In this document: piece by piece, positions 34,240-42,555 of the stretch
Layout: the number at the start of each line of letters is the position of its first letter
Numbering within the stretch: position 1 is the stretch's first letter
Assembly: GCF_014645815.1 (NCBI RefSeq)
Contig: NZ_BMML01000002.1
Coordinates: forward strand, 387,924 to 451,923
From: Streptomyces fuscichromogenes
GTDB taxonomy: Bacteria > Actinomycetota > Actinomycetes > Streptomycetales > Streptomycetaceae
Length of the DNA stretch: 64,000 nucleotides
Reading direction: 5' to 3'
The notes under the pieces: model-generated
Told to the model about the DNA's origin: nothing
Databases searched by the model: none
The model's input: the letters and a program-made list of their open reading frames with translations, nothing else
Made by a program: the position numbers and the translations under genes

Positions 34240-35058
34240 ATGGGGGATGCGTCGGCTGGAGGGGACGTCCGCAGTTTTCTGGCGGCGATCGGTGTCGGGG
34301 ACGTCTGCCGCGGGACGGTCGCAGCGGTTTCCCGGTCTGGGATGTCGGTGGTCCTGGACGGCTTCACCGCCCGGCCGCTGGGGACGGTGGGGCCGTTGGA
34401 CGGTTCCTGGTGGTGCCGGCGCTTCGCCGACGTCGCTGTGGTCGGACAGAGGGTCGCCGGCGAGGTGATGGCGGTGGATGTGGACGAGGGCGGGGTGCGA
34501 CTGTCGATGGCGGCCATGGAGAACCCGGAGCTCTGGGCGTTCCTCAAGGGGCTTCGTCCTGGTGAGCGCTTGACCGGCACGGTGGCGGCGATCGAGTCGT
34601 TCGGGGTCTTCGTGGCGCTGGATGAGGGACCTGAGCATCCGGTGTATCCCGGCGTCGGCTTCATCACGTATCCCGAGCTGTCCTGGCGTCATTTCGAGGC
34701 CGCTTCCGACGTCGTCGAGGTCGGGCAGCGGGTGTCGTGCGAGTTCTTGCAGTTCGACACCTGGAACGGGGAGGCCCGGCTGTCCCTGCGGGCGATGCAG
34801 CCGGACCCCTTCCTGGCGTTCGTCGACGGCATCGTGGCGGGACAGAAGCTGAGTGGGCGGGTGACGAAACTGGTCCCGTTCGGTGTCTTCGTGGAGGTCG
34901 CCGATGGCATTGAGGGCCTCGTGCATCTGTCCGAGCTGAGCTCGGTGCCCGTGGCCGCGCCGGAGGACGTCGTACGGGTCGGCGATGAGCTGACGGTCGT
35001 CGTCGTGGACGTCGACCGTCAGCGGCGCCGGCTGTCACTGTCCCGGCGGCAAGCCTGA
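34240..35058 (+). CDS. Triple S1-domain RNA-binding protein
   Basis: A ~272-aa protein made of three OB-fold S1 units: ~10-85 (GDVCRGTVAAVSRSGMSVVL...GEVMAVD), ~95-180 (GERLTGTVAAIESFGVFVAL...FLQFD) and ~190-265 (GQKLSGRVTKLVPFGVFVEV...HLSELS, then DVDRQRRRLSLS). The third is the most canonical. It resembles ribosomal protein S1/RpsA fragments but is not a chromosomal rpsA (which has four or more repeats and a different N-terminus). It sits inside an island block directly after a 61-aa island gene. A plausible role is binding of RNA or modulation of translation. GTG 34204 is an alternative start. Confidence 0.75.
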   Translation: MGDASAGGDVRSFLAAIGVGDVCRGTVAAVSRSGMSVVLDGFTARPLGTVGPLDGSWWCRRFADVAVVGQRVAGEVMAVDVDEGGVRLSMAAMENPELWAFLKGLRPGERLTGTVAAIESFGVFVALDEGPEHPVYPGVGFITYPELSWRHFEAASDVVEVGQRVSCEFLQFDTWNGEARLSLRAMQPDPFLAFVDGIVAGQKLSGRVTKLVPFGVFVEVADGIEGLVHLSELSSVPVAAPEDVVRVGDELTVVVVDVDRQRRRLSLSRRQA

Positions 35059-35084
35059 GCGGTGGCGGTTCGGACCATGCCCGG

Positions 35085-35200
35085 CCATGGACACCCACAT
35101 CCAGGTCGTCCCGACGGGCAATAAGCTGCTGCCGTTGGCGGTCAAGGACGTGGGTCCGGCGCCGGATGCGAGTGGTCACACGCACTGAGGTGAGCGAGGC
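35085..35200 (+). repeat. Island repeat 3
   Basis: Reads CCATGGACACCCACATCCAG, AAGCTGCTGCCGTTGGCGGTCAAGGAC, GGTCCGGCGCCGG and CACTGAGGTGAGCGAGGC. It encodes MDTHIQVVPTGNKLLPLAVK, the form I expect for a native radical SAM C-terminus. Its tail (GGTCCGGCGCCGG) matches repeat 4, not repeats 1-2. Confidence 0.85.
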
Positions 35201-35364
35201 ACTCGAATGTCGGTGCTGTGGCGGCAAGTGACCGGCGCCGTCTCTAACGACTTGTAGCTGCGTGGTGCTGACACGTGCTGCTGAGTGAATGACCCCTTGA
35301 CTCGACGCGCCGGATCAGACAGTGCGATCCTTGAGAGAGTCAGCCGATCAGGGCGCCTCTTTGC

Positions 35365-35403
35365 CAGAATGCCTGCACGCTGGGGTGAAGTTCAGGCATT
35401 CTG
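35365..35403 (+). promoter_or_regulatory. 11-bp palindrome upstream of the caspase operon
   Basis: CAGAATGCCTG (35365-35375) and CAGGCATTCTG (35393-35403) are exact inverses with a 17-nt spacer, ending 35 bases before the GTG of the caspase gene. It could be an operator for a repressor or a leader hairpin. Its position, between promoter and start codon, suits repression of a toxic operon. Confidence 0.6.
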
Positions 35404-35437
35404 ACCTCACGGTTAGAACACCTTCATGGAGTAGAGC

Positions 35438-38400
35438 GTGACTGCCACCCCGCGTAGCGCCTTGATCATCGCCGTACCTCGTCATGACCTGAGTACAGAG
35501 TTCGAAGATCTCTCTGAAGTGGTCAAGCATGATGTGGAGGGCCTCGAGTCAGCGCTCATCGAGTCCGGCTTTAACGTAGATGTGCTTGGCGCGGGCGGAG
35601 ATTGGCAAGCCACTAGATCGTCTATCAGGAGCAGGATCAGCGAGATCTGCTGCACCGCTCCAGCGGACGCATTCGTTCTTATCCACTTCACAGGACATGG
35701 CGTAACAATTGACGGTACAGACTATCTAGTGCCGGCAGATGTCGCCAACACCTGGCGGAGCGGGGCTCCGACCATAGACACGGATACACTTCTGCGCTTG
35801 GACATAGCCGAATTGCTACGGGGCTCGACTGCAGAAGCAGTACTTTTCACCATTGATGCGTGTCGCGATGCACTCCACGACGGTCTTGGCTATGGCGGCG
35901 GTGCTGCCACGAACTTTCCTGCTGGCAATGAAAAAATTGCCGTGATCTTTGGATGCGGTATCGGTGAGACTTGCGGATCAAGTCGAGAAAATGGAAGCTA
36001 TTTCACGGGCGCGCTGACAGAGGCTCTTAGCCCGAGGACGCAGCCGCGAGACGTGAAGGAAGTAATCACATTCCTGACACGCAAGACACGAAATCTCGCA
36101 AGAGTGACGGGGCAATCACAAAATCCACAGGCATATTACCCGCCAGCAGGGCCAGAAAAGATTTCACAAGTAGTGGTGTGCGAGGGGCATAATCAGCATC
36201 AGAAGTGGATGGATGTTGTTGATTCTGACGACATTTGGTTGCTATGTGAGGATGCAGGGGAAAACAGAACTGAAAACCTAAGAAGATCTCTTAAGCAAAC
36301 AATCGAGAAGTGCTCTGAATATTATCGAAATACCCAATTGCAGGATGCCAATCCGTGGATGGACGATGAGTACCCTGCTCGAGTTTTGCAGGTCGCTCGG
36401 AGGCTACTGACAGGTCCGACAACCACTTCCGGGAGAGGTGTTCTCTCCGTGGCAGAGCTTTCTGCACTAGCTGTCAGCCCATTTGTTCGCGAGGCTGTGC
36501 TGGGTGCTGCATTCACGGAGTGTTCAGGTCTTGATCCGTCCAATCTAGAGCCCGCCGCTCCCAACGACATGACGAACGAGAGGGCTGCTCTAGAGAATAC
36601 CTGGCAGGCGCATCCGCTCGTCTGGCGAAAGGGAAGAGAGCTAAAGAAGAGGGGAATTTCTCAGGACGCTGTCACCGTGTCCAGTTGGCTACTAATACGT
36701 CATTGTCTGGGAATGGAAGGGCTATGGGACGAGAGCTTCGTCCGGACACTACTCCGTCCGCTTGCCTCTGAAATTCTCGATATTCGAGAGCAGCAAGCAT
36801 CTCGCGTTGATGACCTGATAGATCAAATGATCTTTCTTGCTCGTCAGATGAATGCTGCCCCTGGAGAGCTTAACGAAGAGAGTGTGGAGCGAAAGCAGCG
36901 TTACTGGCAAGGCGATCACATCTCTCTGCCATCGGGACAGACCGAGCCCTGGCGCATGGGGGAGATATCTCAGATTCTCGGGCTAGCTGGCACACTTGCA
37001 GCTGATATTCGAACCCTACCGAGCGTCATGGTTGACCATGTTGGGACATCAGATCGAATTGAAATCGATCAAGCAGTAAGGGCTCTCCAGGACATTCGGT
37101 GGGCGCAGTCCACTCACGATGCAAACCTTGATCTCGATCTGCATTGTCCTCACCAAGCGATTCACGCTGCGCTTGAGACACTCACCTCCTGGGCAGATGA
37201 GGCGGTCAATCGAATTAAGTTGGCCAACGCTGATCGTGGCAACCCTCAAAGTGCAATCTTCGCACACGTACCTCGCAGGATTTCGTGTGAGAGGCTGCGT
37301 CCTGCGCGCGATGCTCAGACTGGTTCAGTCTACAAATTGCCGCTCCTCCGCTTTCAACTTGCAGAGAGCGAAATTCGCGAGTTACTGATGGGGACGCAGC
37401 TTTACGGAAGCCCGAAACTTGCGATCAGAGAGGTCTATCAGAACGCCCTGGACGCATGCCGCTACAGAGAAGCACGTCTCAAGTACGGACGCCTAAAGCA
37501 ACCTGCCGGCGATCAGCAATGGGTTGGGATGATCAAGTTTCGACAGGGGGAAACATCGGCTGGGCGCAGATACATCGAATGCGAAGATAACGGTGTTGGG
37601 ATGCGAGCCGTTGATCTAAAGAACACATTCTCTCGAGCTGGTCGGAGATTCGAGCAATCTCGCGGATTTCGGATGGAGCAGGCGCGCTGGCGACGCCTAG
37701 ATGAGAACCTGCGAATTTTCCCAAACAGCCGATTTGGCATTGGGGTTTTCAGTTACTTCATGATTGCCGATGAAATGGTGATCTCCACGCGCGGAACCGA
37801 TGACTTCGGCCGTGCCACTGATAGCGGCTTGCAGGTTCACATATCTTCCAGCGGAAGTCTCTTCAGAATCAATGACATGTCGCATGCTCTTCCAGGAGGA
37901 GGGACGATCGTACGTCTGTATCTTTCAGAGCATGCCGCTGAAGGAACGGCTGCCATTTCAGCGGCCCGCACTCTGCGTTCCCTCGTATGGGTAAGCGAGT
38001 TTGGCCTATCCTGCACTGAAGACGGCAATCTAACTGAACAGTGGGAGCCCGGCAGGCTCTATTACCAAGGTCGATCCGTGGTTTCCCCGCAATCGGGGGT
38101 TGAGAATTTCTGGTGGGTGAATGGGAGAGGCGCTCTGCTGTCTGACGGAATTTGGGTCGAGTCACAGGATCAAGACCCCGAGAAGCTCTTCGGGTTCGTG
38201 GCAGATCTAAAAGCAGAACATCGGCCAGCGTTGAGCGCAAATAGAAACAGTATGCTCTCCGTAGAGAAGGCATGGATCGCCGACATGATGGAGCGCTCAA
38301 CGGACGCTCTTGTCGGATGGGACAAGGCCAGCCTCAATTGGTTGTGGAATTTCTGCGATTCAGGTCACAACATGACAAGAGAGCTCGTGGAGAAGTTTCT

Positions 38401-40405
38401 TGCTGTAAACCATTCATGCACTTATATTGGAGATCTTGGCCATATTGTTGAACTTTCGATCAGGGAGATTGGTGTCGCACGGATAGATAAACATGTGAGC
38501 GGCGGTAAATCGAATCGAGGACTCAACGGGGTCGGGGCTTGGAGGATTCGGTTGCTCCGCGAGCATGGAATCCCCTTGCCCAGAAGATACGACGTGGAAC
38601 CTGACTCCATTGTTGGCTATCCCACGTTGGGGTGCTGGGCCGCATCTGTTCCCCATGCTGATGGAATTGGTCAGCAGTCCAGACTATTTGTTAAGGCTTC
38701 GATTTGGGAGGCTGTTGCCCAGAATCTCTCATTGGGAGAAGCGTTGAGACGTCTTCGCCCCCTAGCGATCTGCGGCATTAAGGTTCCAAGCCCGGCACAT
38801 TTGGAATCTTTGTACGATTACTATCCTGATCGGCTTGACGCTCAACTCCTGCACGATTTCTTGGGATTGGATTTGAGCCGACCCCACCATCGTGAAATAG
38901 TCCTCATAGGACTCGCAAGAAAGTCACGTAACGATCTTCTAGATCTCCCCCGCCTTATTGAACGCTTCAAGCGATATGAGAAACTTGGACTTGTGTCGGG
39001 TCTGACTTCGGTCATCACATCTGGCATCGACTCATTGTGTCCTCTCGATATTCTTGCTCTGGGTCTGGTCGACAGGAAAAGCGGTGACGAACATCCGGCC
39101 ACGGGCTCCATTTCCATTCGTGACATAAGCGAAGCTTTGGCGAAGTGGCCATGGGAGGCATCTCCCTATATGCGTAGTCGGCTCGGGCTCCAATACGTTA
39201 AAGGCATGCTTGCAGACACTCTCCTTGTGCTGTCTAAAAACTTCGACAGGCAATCCCCCTGGATTACTGGTGAGGTGTCCCTGCAGGATCTTGTAGCGGC
39301 CGCCGGCCATCTGCACACGACAGTTGAGGATGTGGTGTCGAAAATTGAGCCTTACGCTGATCTGTTGCGAGTCAAGCTGCCTGAGATTTCCGAGGTCGCA
39401 GGTCTGGTATTTCATCCCCTCGACGCCGCGATTCTGAGCTCTGACCGACACACCGATTCACTGCGTCTACCCCAACTCATCAAACCAGTGCGCAACGCAC
39501 CACATGAGGCCGAGTTCGTGGCCCAACGCCTCGAGATTTTGGCTGACCTCGGATTCGTGGACAGCCGGGCTCCGAGCATGGTTGATCGATGGCGGGCAGG
39601 GTCGAACGATGCTGTTAAGGCATTCATTAACGCCAGCGCATCTAAGCTCTCTTTGAACGCCGACACGCCAGAACAGCGAGAGATATTCGAACTGATCGTC
39701 TCTTCTCAAGGCTTTCAGTCGTTGGAGCGCGCACGAGAGGCAATCGGAGAAATCTTGGGGGAGGAATTTACTGCGGCACCACCCGCTAACGTTACGCCGA
39801 CATTTCGCTATCACGACTTCATGGGTGACATTAAGTTGGATTGCATGCTGGAATATTGGCGGTGGGCTAGGTCGGGCGCAGAGGGATGCCCGCCGCTGAG
39901 GCACCTAGTAACAGCATCTCGCTATGACGGAGTGACATCATTTGCGAGCATCGTAAGATCGTTGGCGAGTCGGGACTTTATTGGCTGGCGCAATGTCATT
40001 CGAGGAGAGGGAGTAGCCTGGGAGACTCATCGGCCGGACGACTGTGACGTTATCATATTCAGCGAGTACCAAGCGGATTCGGTGATTGTTGACTACTTTT
40101 TGTTGGTCTCTGTAGCAGCCAGATTCGGCTGGACGTTGGCCGCCGCTTGGTCTCGGCTTGCCGTATATATTCCGTTGGGCCTGATCATGGATGTAGAAGA
40201 AGTACAAGAGGATCTCGTTCCGACTTGGTATGATGTTGTAATTTTGTCGTCGGATCTCTGTGGATGGAAGGGACTATTGCAAGGCTGCGTCACTATGGAT
40301 CATATAGAAGCAGCCGCGCGTGAGGTAGAAATGGATGTCCCATTCATTTTGGAGAGATTCAAACTCTACTCTCGAATTTTTTCCAAGTTCACCATAAATG
40401 CCTGA
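35438..40405 (+). CDS. Caspase-like peptidase / HSP90-type ATPase / repeat protein, candidate defence effector
   Basis: A 1655-aa multidomain protein. Residues ~1-240 are a caspase-like (C14) peptidase: His87 in HFTGHG and Cys142 in TIDACRD are the catalytic dyad. Residues ~640-860 are a GHKL/HSP90-type ATPase: REVYQNALDACR (N box, Asn ~669), CEDNGVGM (G1 box), RFGIGVFSYF (G2). The remainder (~860-1655) shows recurring helical units of the form LxERFxxYxxLGLV, suggesting winged-helix repeats known to accompany HSP90-type ATPases in counter-invader systems (wHTH-HSP90_Na type). GTG 35438 follows GGAG. Codon use is far more A/T-rich than in neighbours and a TTA codon (37382) is present. I infer that sensing by the repeats/ATPase releases the protease; no trigger is known. 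Confidence 0.85.
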   Translation: MTATPRSALIIAVPRHDLSTEFEDLSEVVKHDVEGLESALIESGFNVDVLGAGGDWQATRSSIRSRISEICCTAPADAFVLIHFTGHGVTIDGTDYLVPADVANTWRSGAPTIDTDTLLRLDIAELLRGSTAEAVLFTIDACRDALHDGLGYGGGAATNFPAGNEKIAVIFGCGIGETCGSSRENGSYFTGALTEALSPRTQPRDVKEVITFLTRKTRNLARVTGQSQNPQAYYPPAGPEKISQVVVCEGHNQHQKWMDVVDSDDIWLLCEDAGENRTENLRRSLKQTIEKCSEYYRNTQLQDANPWMDDEYPARVLQVARRLLTGPTTTSGRGVLSVAELSALAVSPFVREAVLGAAFTECSGLDPSNLEPAAPNDMTNERAALENTWQAHPLVWRKGRELKKRGISQDAVTVSSWLLIRHCLGMEGLWDESFVRTLLRPLASEILDIREQQASRVDDLIDQMIFLARQMNAAPGELNEESVERKQRYWQGDHISLPSGQTEPWRMGEISQILGLAGTLAADIRTLPSVMVDHVGTSDRIEIDQAVRALQDIRWAQSTHDANLDLDLHCPHQAIHAALETLTSWADEAVNRIKLANADRGNPQSAIFAHVPRRISCERLRPARDAQTGSVYKLPLLRFQLAESEIRELLMGTQLYGSPKLAIREVYQNALDACRYREARLKYGRLKQPAGDQQWVGMIKFRQGETSAGRRYIECEDNGVGMRAVDLKNTFSRAGRRFEQSRGFRMEQARWRRLDENLRIFPNSRFGIGVFSYFMIADEMVISTRGTDDFGRATDSGLQVHISSSGSLFRINDMSHALPGGGTIVRLYLSEHAAEGTAAISAARTLRSLVWVSEFGLSCTEDGNLTEQWEPGRLYYQGRSVVSPQSGVENFWWVNGRGALLSDGIWVESQDQDPEKLFGFVADLKAEHRPALSANRNSMLSVEKAWIADMMERSTDALVGWDKASLNWLWNFCDSGHNMTRELVEKFLAVNHSCTYIGDLGHIVELSIREIGVARIDKHVSGGKSNRGLNGVGAWRIRLLREHGIPLPRRYDVEPDSIVGYPTLGCWAASVPHADGIGQQSRLFVKASIWEAVAQNLSLGEALRRLRPLAICGIKVPSPAHLESLYDYYPDRLDAQLLHDFLGLDLSRPHHREIVLIGLARKSRNDLLDLPRLIERFKRYEKLGLVSGLTSVITSGIDSLCPLDILALGLVDRKSGDEHPATGSISIRDISEALAKWPWEASPYMRSRLGLQYVKGMLADTLLVLSKNFDRQSPWITGEVSLQDLVAAAGHLHTTVEDVVSKIEPYADLLRVKLPEISEVAGLVFHPLDAAILSSDRHTDSLRLPQLIKPVRNAPHEAEFVAQRLEILADLGFVDSRAPSMVDRWRAGSNDAVKAFINASASKLSLNADTPEQREIFELIVSSQGFQSLERAREAIGEILGEEFTAAPPANVTPTFRYHDFMGDIKLDCMLEYWRWARSGAEGCPPLRHLVTASRYDGVTSFASIVRSLASRDFIGWRNVIRGEGVAWETHRPDDCDVIIFSEYQADSVIVDYFLLVSVAARFGWTLAAAWSRLAVYIPLGLIMDVEEVQEDLVPTWYDVVILSSDLCGWKGLLQGCVTMDHIEAAAREVEMDVPFILERFKLYSRIFSKFTINA

Positions 40406-40416
40406 GAAGCGTCGGA

Positions 40417-40728
40417 GTGATACAAATCGTGCATAACTTGAAAAATTTCGAGGAGTTGGAACTCGTAGATAGCGGAAGCTCCATCCTTCGTTCGCCAGAC
40501 GGTCTTTGGTATAAAGTTTCCGGAGTCTGCCCTGGGTGCAGCGGATCTACTGTGTTCACTGTATCTCGCGGTCCTTTGGGTCCTGCCAAGTCTTGGCTCT
40601 CCAAAAAGCCCAAAGAGTTGCAAGGTCTAGTTACGGTTTACTGCTCCTGTGGGTTTCTGCATCCGAATAGGCCGTCGGATTCTCCGGACTCGGGTTGCGG
40701 CGCGTTTTGGGATGTTTCCGTACCGTAG
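40417..40728 (+). CDS. Small Cys-pair protein in the caspase operon
   Basis: A 103-aa protein starting at GTG 40417, 11 bases after the caspase stop. CPGC (residues ~38-41) and CSC (~76-78) plus a later Cys (SGCGAFW) could form a zinc ribbon or knuckle. It has the same A/T-rich codon use as the caspase gene. The N-terminus (NLKNFEELELVDSGSSIL) is hydrophilic. No family recognised; a role as adaptor, nucleic-acid-binding sensor or regulator of the caspase protein is an inference from position only. Confidence 0.65.
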   Translation: MIQIVHNLKNFEELELVDSGSSILRSPDGLWYKVSGVCPGCSGSTVFTVSRGPLGPAKSWLSKKPKELQGLVTVYCSCGFLHPNRPSDSPDSGCGAFWDVSVP

Positions 40729-40758
40729 CTTTTTCAGCACGGGATTGGAAGATTGACG

Positions 40759-41370
40759 ATGGCTGACATCACGAAGAAGCGTTTTGCGCAACTAGGGCAG
40801 TTGCTGCAAGCCGAGCAGTTGGCGGTTGCTCAGCGCTCGGCCGAGGGATGGCGAAACGGATTGGGTGCCCTGACGGGGCTCATTGGCGTTATATTCTTCC
40901 TTAAAGGGCGAGACAACCTTGCCGATTTGCCTCCCGGATGGCTGTATGCAGTGACTGCGCTTCTTGTTTCCGGATTTTTCTGCCTAGTTGCCTCAACTCT
41001 CCTCGCGACTGGGGCGTCATTCGGTGATCCCGGCAACTCGATATGGTTTAGCGGCGATGAAGTTTTCAAGGCGGTGTCTCGACGTGTTGATTCGATCAGT
41101 AGATTTCTGCGCTTTGCACGGCTCCTCTCTCTTGTTGGAGTAACGCTGATCGTTGTCGCGTTGGCAGGTACGTGGACGCACGCAGAGCCCACAAGTGCCA
41201 CTGGGGCGTCGGTTATCATCGAGTATCGCGGTGATCAGGGAAGGCACTTGTGTGCAAGGAGTTTCAAGGTTAAAGACGGGATTGTTCAGGTAGATGTAAG
41301 ATATCTTGGACGGGCTACGCTCAGCACATCTCAAGTAACGTCGATCCGCGCTGTTAGATCATGTTCGTAG
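40759..41370 (+). CDS. Two-TM membrane protein in the caspase operon
   Basis: A 203-aa protein from ATG 40759 (GGAAGA precedes it). An N-terminal helical segment (KKRFAQLGQLLQAEQLAVAQRS) is followed by hydrophobic segments GALTGLIGVIFFL (~38-50) and LYAVTALLVSGFFCLVAST (~62-83), a basic helix, a further hydrophobic stretch LLSLVGVTLIVVALAGTW (~122-140) and a C-terminal soluble domain with two Cys. Topology could thus be three segments. Membrane proteins of this size often act as pore-forming effectors or membrane anchors in defence operons; that is inference. It ends the A/T-rich block just before island repeat 5. Confidence 0.7.
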   Translation: MADITKKRFAQLGQLLQAEQLAVAQRSAEGWRNGLGALTGLIGVIFFLKGRDNLADLPPGWLYAVTALLVSGFFCLVASTLLATGASFGDPGNSIWFSGDEVFKAVSRRVDSISRFLRFARLLSLVGVTLIVVALAGTWTHAEPTSATGASVIIEYRGDQGRHLCARSFKVKDGIVQVDVRYLGRATLSTSQVTSIRAVRSCS

Positions 41371-41377
41371 CGAGCGC

Positions 41378-41400
41378 GTTCGGCCACTGAGGTGAGTGAG
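41378..41400 (+). repeat. Island repeat 5 (truncated) with GTGAGTGAGTCA iteration
   Basis: GCGTTCGGCCACTGAGGTGAG matches the distal part of the other island repeats (CACTGAGGTGAGCGAG). It is followed by three iterations of GTGAGTCA (up to ~41416). It marks the border between the caspase block and the arsenic block. Confidence 0.6.
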
Positions 41401-41550
41401 TCAGTGAGTCAGTGAGCCATCGAGGCGCATCGCGGATGTGCCGGCTGGGGCGGCGCAGGGCGAGGTAGTCGCTGGGCTGAGTGGAGCGGGTCTGATCCCT
41501 GCACCGATCCTGGGGGTGACGGACGGCTTGCCGGGCCTCCTCGGGGTCCC

Positions 41551-42450
41551 TCAGCCCTGGCAGCCACAGCCTGATGCGGCCTTGGCGGCTGTGACCGTGA
41601 CGGCCGGGTCGGTGGAGGTCTCGGCCGGGGTGCAGCAGGCGTTCACGCCACAACAGGCGTCGGCGGACCTGGTCTCCTCGGCCGCTTCGGCCGCGGGCAC
41701 TGTGGTGGGCTTGGTGGCGCGCACGATCGCCGAGTGCATGCCGTCGGCCACGCCGTGGGCCGGAGTGATCTCGACGTCGGTGAAGCCTGCCGCTGTGAGG
41801 CCTTCGCGGTACTCGCCGAAGGAAAGGGCGCCGGCGATGCAGCCGACGTGGTCGCCGCGCTCGGCTCGCTGCTCGGGTGCCAGGGAATCGTCCGCGACGA
41901 CGTCGGACACGCCGAGACGGCCGCCGGGCCTCAGGACGCGGAACGTCTCCGTGAACACCGCCGCCTTGTCCGTGGACAGGTTGATCACGCAGTTGGAGAT
42001 CACGACGTCGATGGTGTTCGCGGGCAGGGGGATGTCCTCGATGGTGCCTTTGAGGAACTCGACGTTCGTGGCGCCCGCCTTTGCGGCGTTGGCCAGGGCC
42101 AGGGCGAGCATTTCCTCGGTCATGTCGAGTCCGTACGCCTTGCCCGTCGGGCCGACGCGTCGGGCGGAGAGCAGGACGTCGATGCCGCCTCCGGAACCGA
42201 GGTCGAGGACGCGTTCCCCTTCGTGCAGTTTGGCCACGGCGGTGGGGTTGCCGCAGCCGAGCGAGGCGGCCACGGCCTCGGCGGGGAGCGTGTCGCGGTC
42301 GTCGGCCGCGTAGAGGGCGGCGCCGAAGTTCTCGTCGATCTCGACGGGTTCCGATCCGCAACAGGCGGTGCTTCCTTCGGTGACCTTGACGGCCGCTGCC
42401 GCGTAACGCCGACGGACGGTCTCGCGCAGGTCTGTGGACTGGTCAGGCAT
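41551..42450 (-). CDS. arsM: Arsenite S-adenosylmethionine methyltransferase
   Basis: A 299-aa SAM-dependent enzyme that methylates As(III) to volatile or less retained methylarsenicals. The SAM site is VLDLGSGGGIDVLLSARRVG (residues ~83-102) and the methyltransferase motif II/III region is ISNCVINLSTDKAAVFTE. Arsenic-binding cysteines are seen in STACCGSEP, SLGCGNP, SNCVINL and HVGCIAGAL. A ~45-residue C-terminal extension carries CC and CGC clusters (DACCGVNACC, SGCGCQG) that probably hold additional metalloid. ATG 42450 follows AGGAG. Divergent from arsR. Confidence 0.92.
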   Translation of the reverse strand: MPDQSTDLRETVRRRYAAAAVKVTEGSTACCGSEPVEIDENFGAALYAADDRDTLPAEAVAASLGCGNPTAVAKLHEGERVLDLGSGGGIDVLLSARRVGPTGKAYGLDMTEEMLALALANAAKAGATNVEFLKGTIEDIPLPANTIDVVISNCVINLSTDKAAVFTETFRVLRPGGRLGVSDVVADDSLAPEQRAERGDHVGCIAGALSFGEYREGLTAAGFTDVEITPAHGVADGMHSAIVRATKPTTVPAAEAAEETRSADACCGVNACCTPAETSTDPAVTVTAAKAASGCGCQG

Positions 42451-42499
42451 GAGTCACTCCTGGATGACAGGGCATGGCGGTGCCCCGGAACGGCTTGTA

Positions 42500-42546
42500 T
42501 TGACGTTCATTGATGCAACCTTGCGCCTTGGATCGAAGAACGTCAA
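42500..42546 (+). promoter_or_regulatory. arsM-arsR divergent promoter and candidate ArsR operator
   Basis: TTGACGTTC (42500-42508) and GAACGTCAA (42538-42546) are exact 9-bp inverses 29 bases apart. Each contains a TTGACG -35-like hexamer, one pointing towards arsR and one towards arsM. The left arm is extended by TTGATGCAA, giving TTGA repeats of ArsR/SmtB type. ArsR bound here would silence both transcripts. Confidence 0.6.
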
Positions 42547-42555
42547 CATAGAGGT

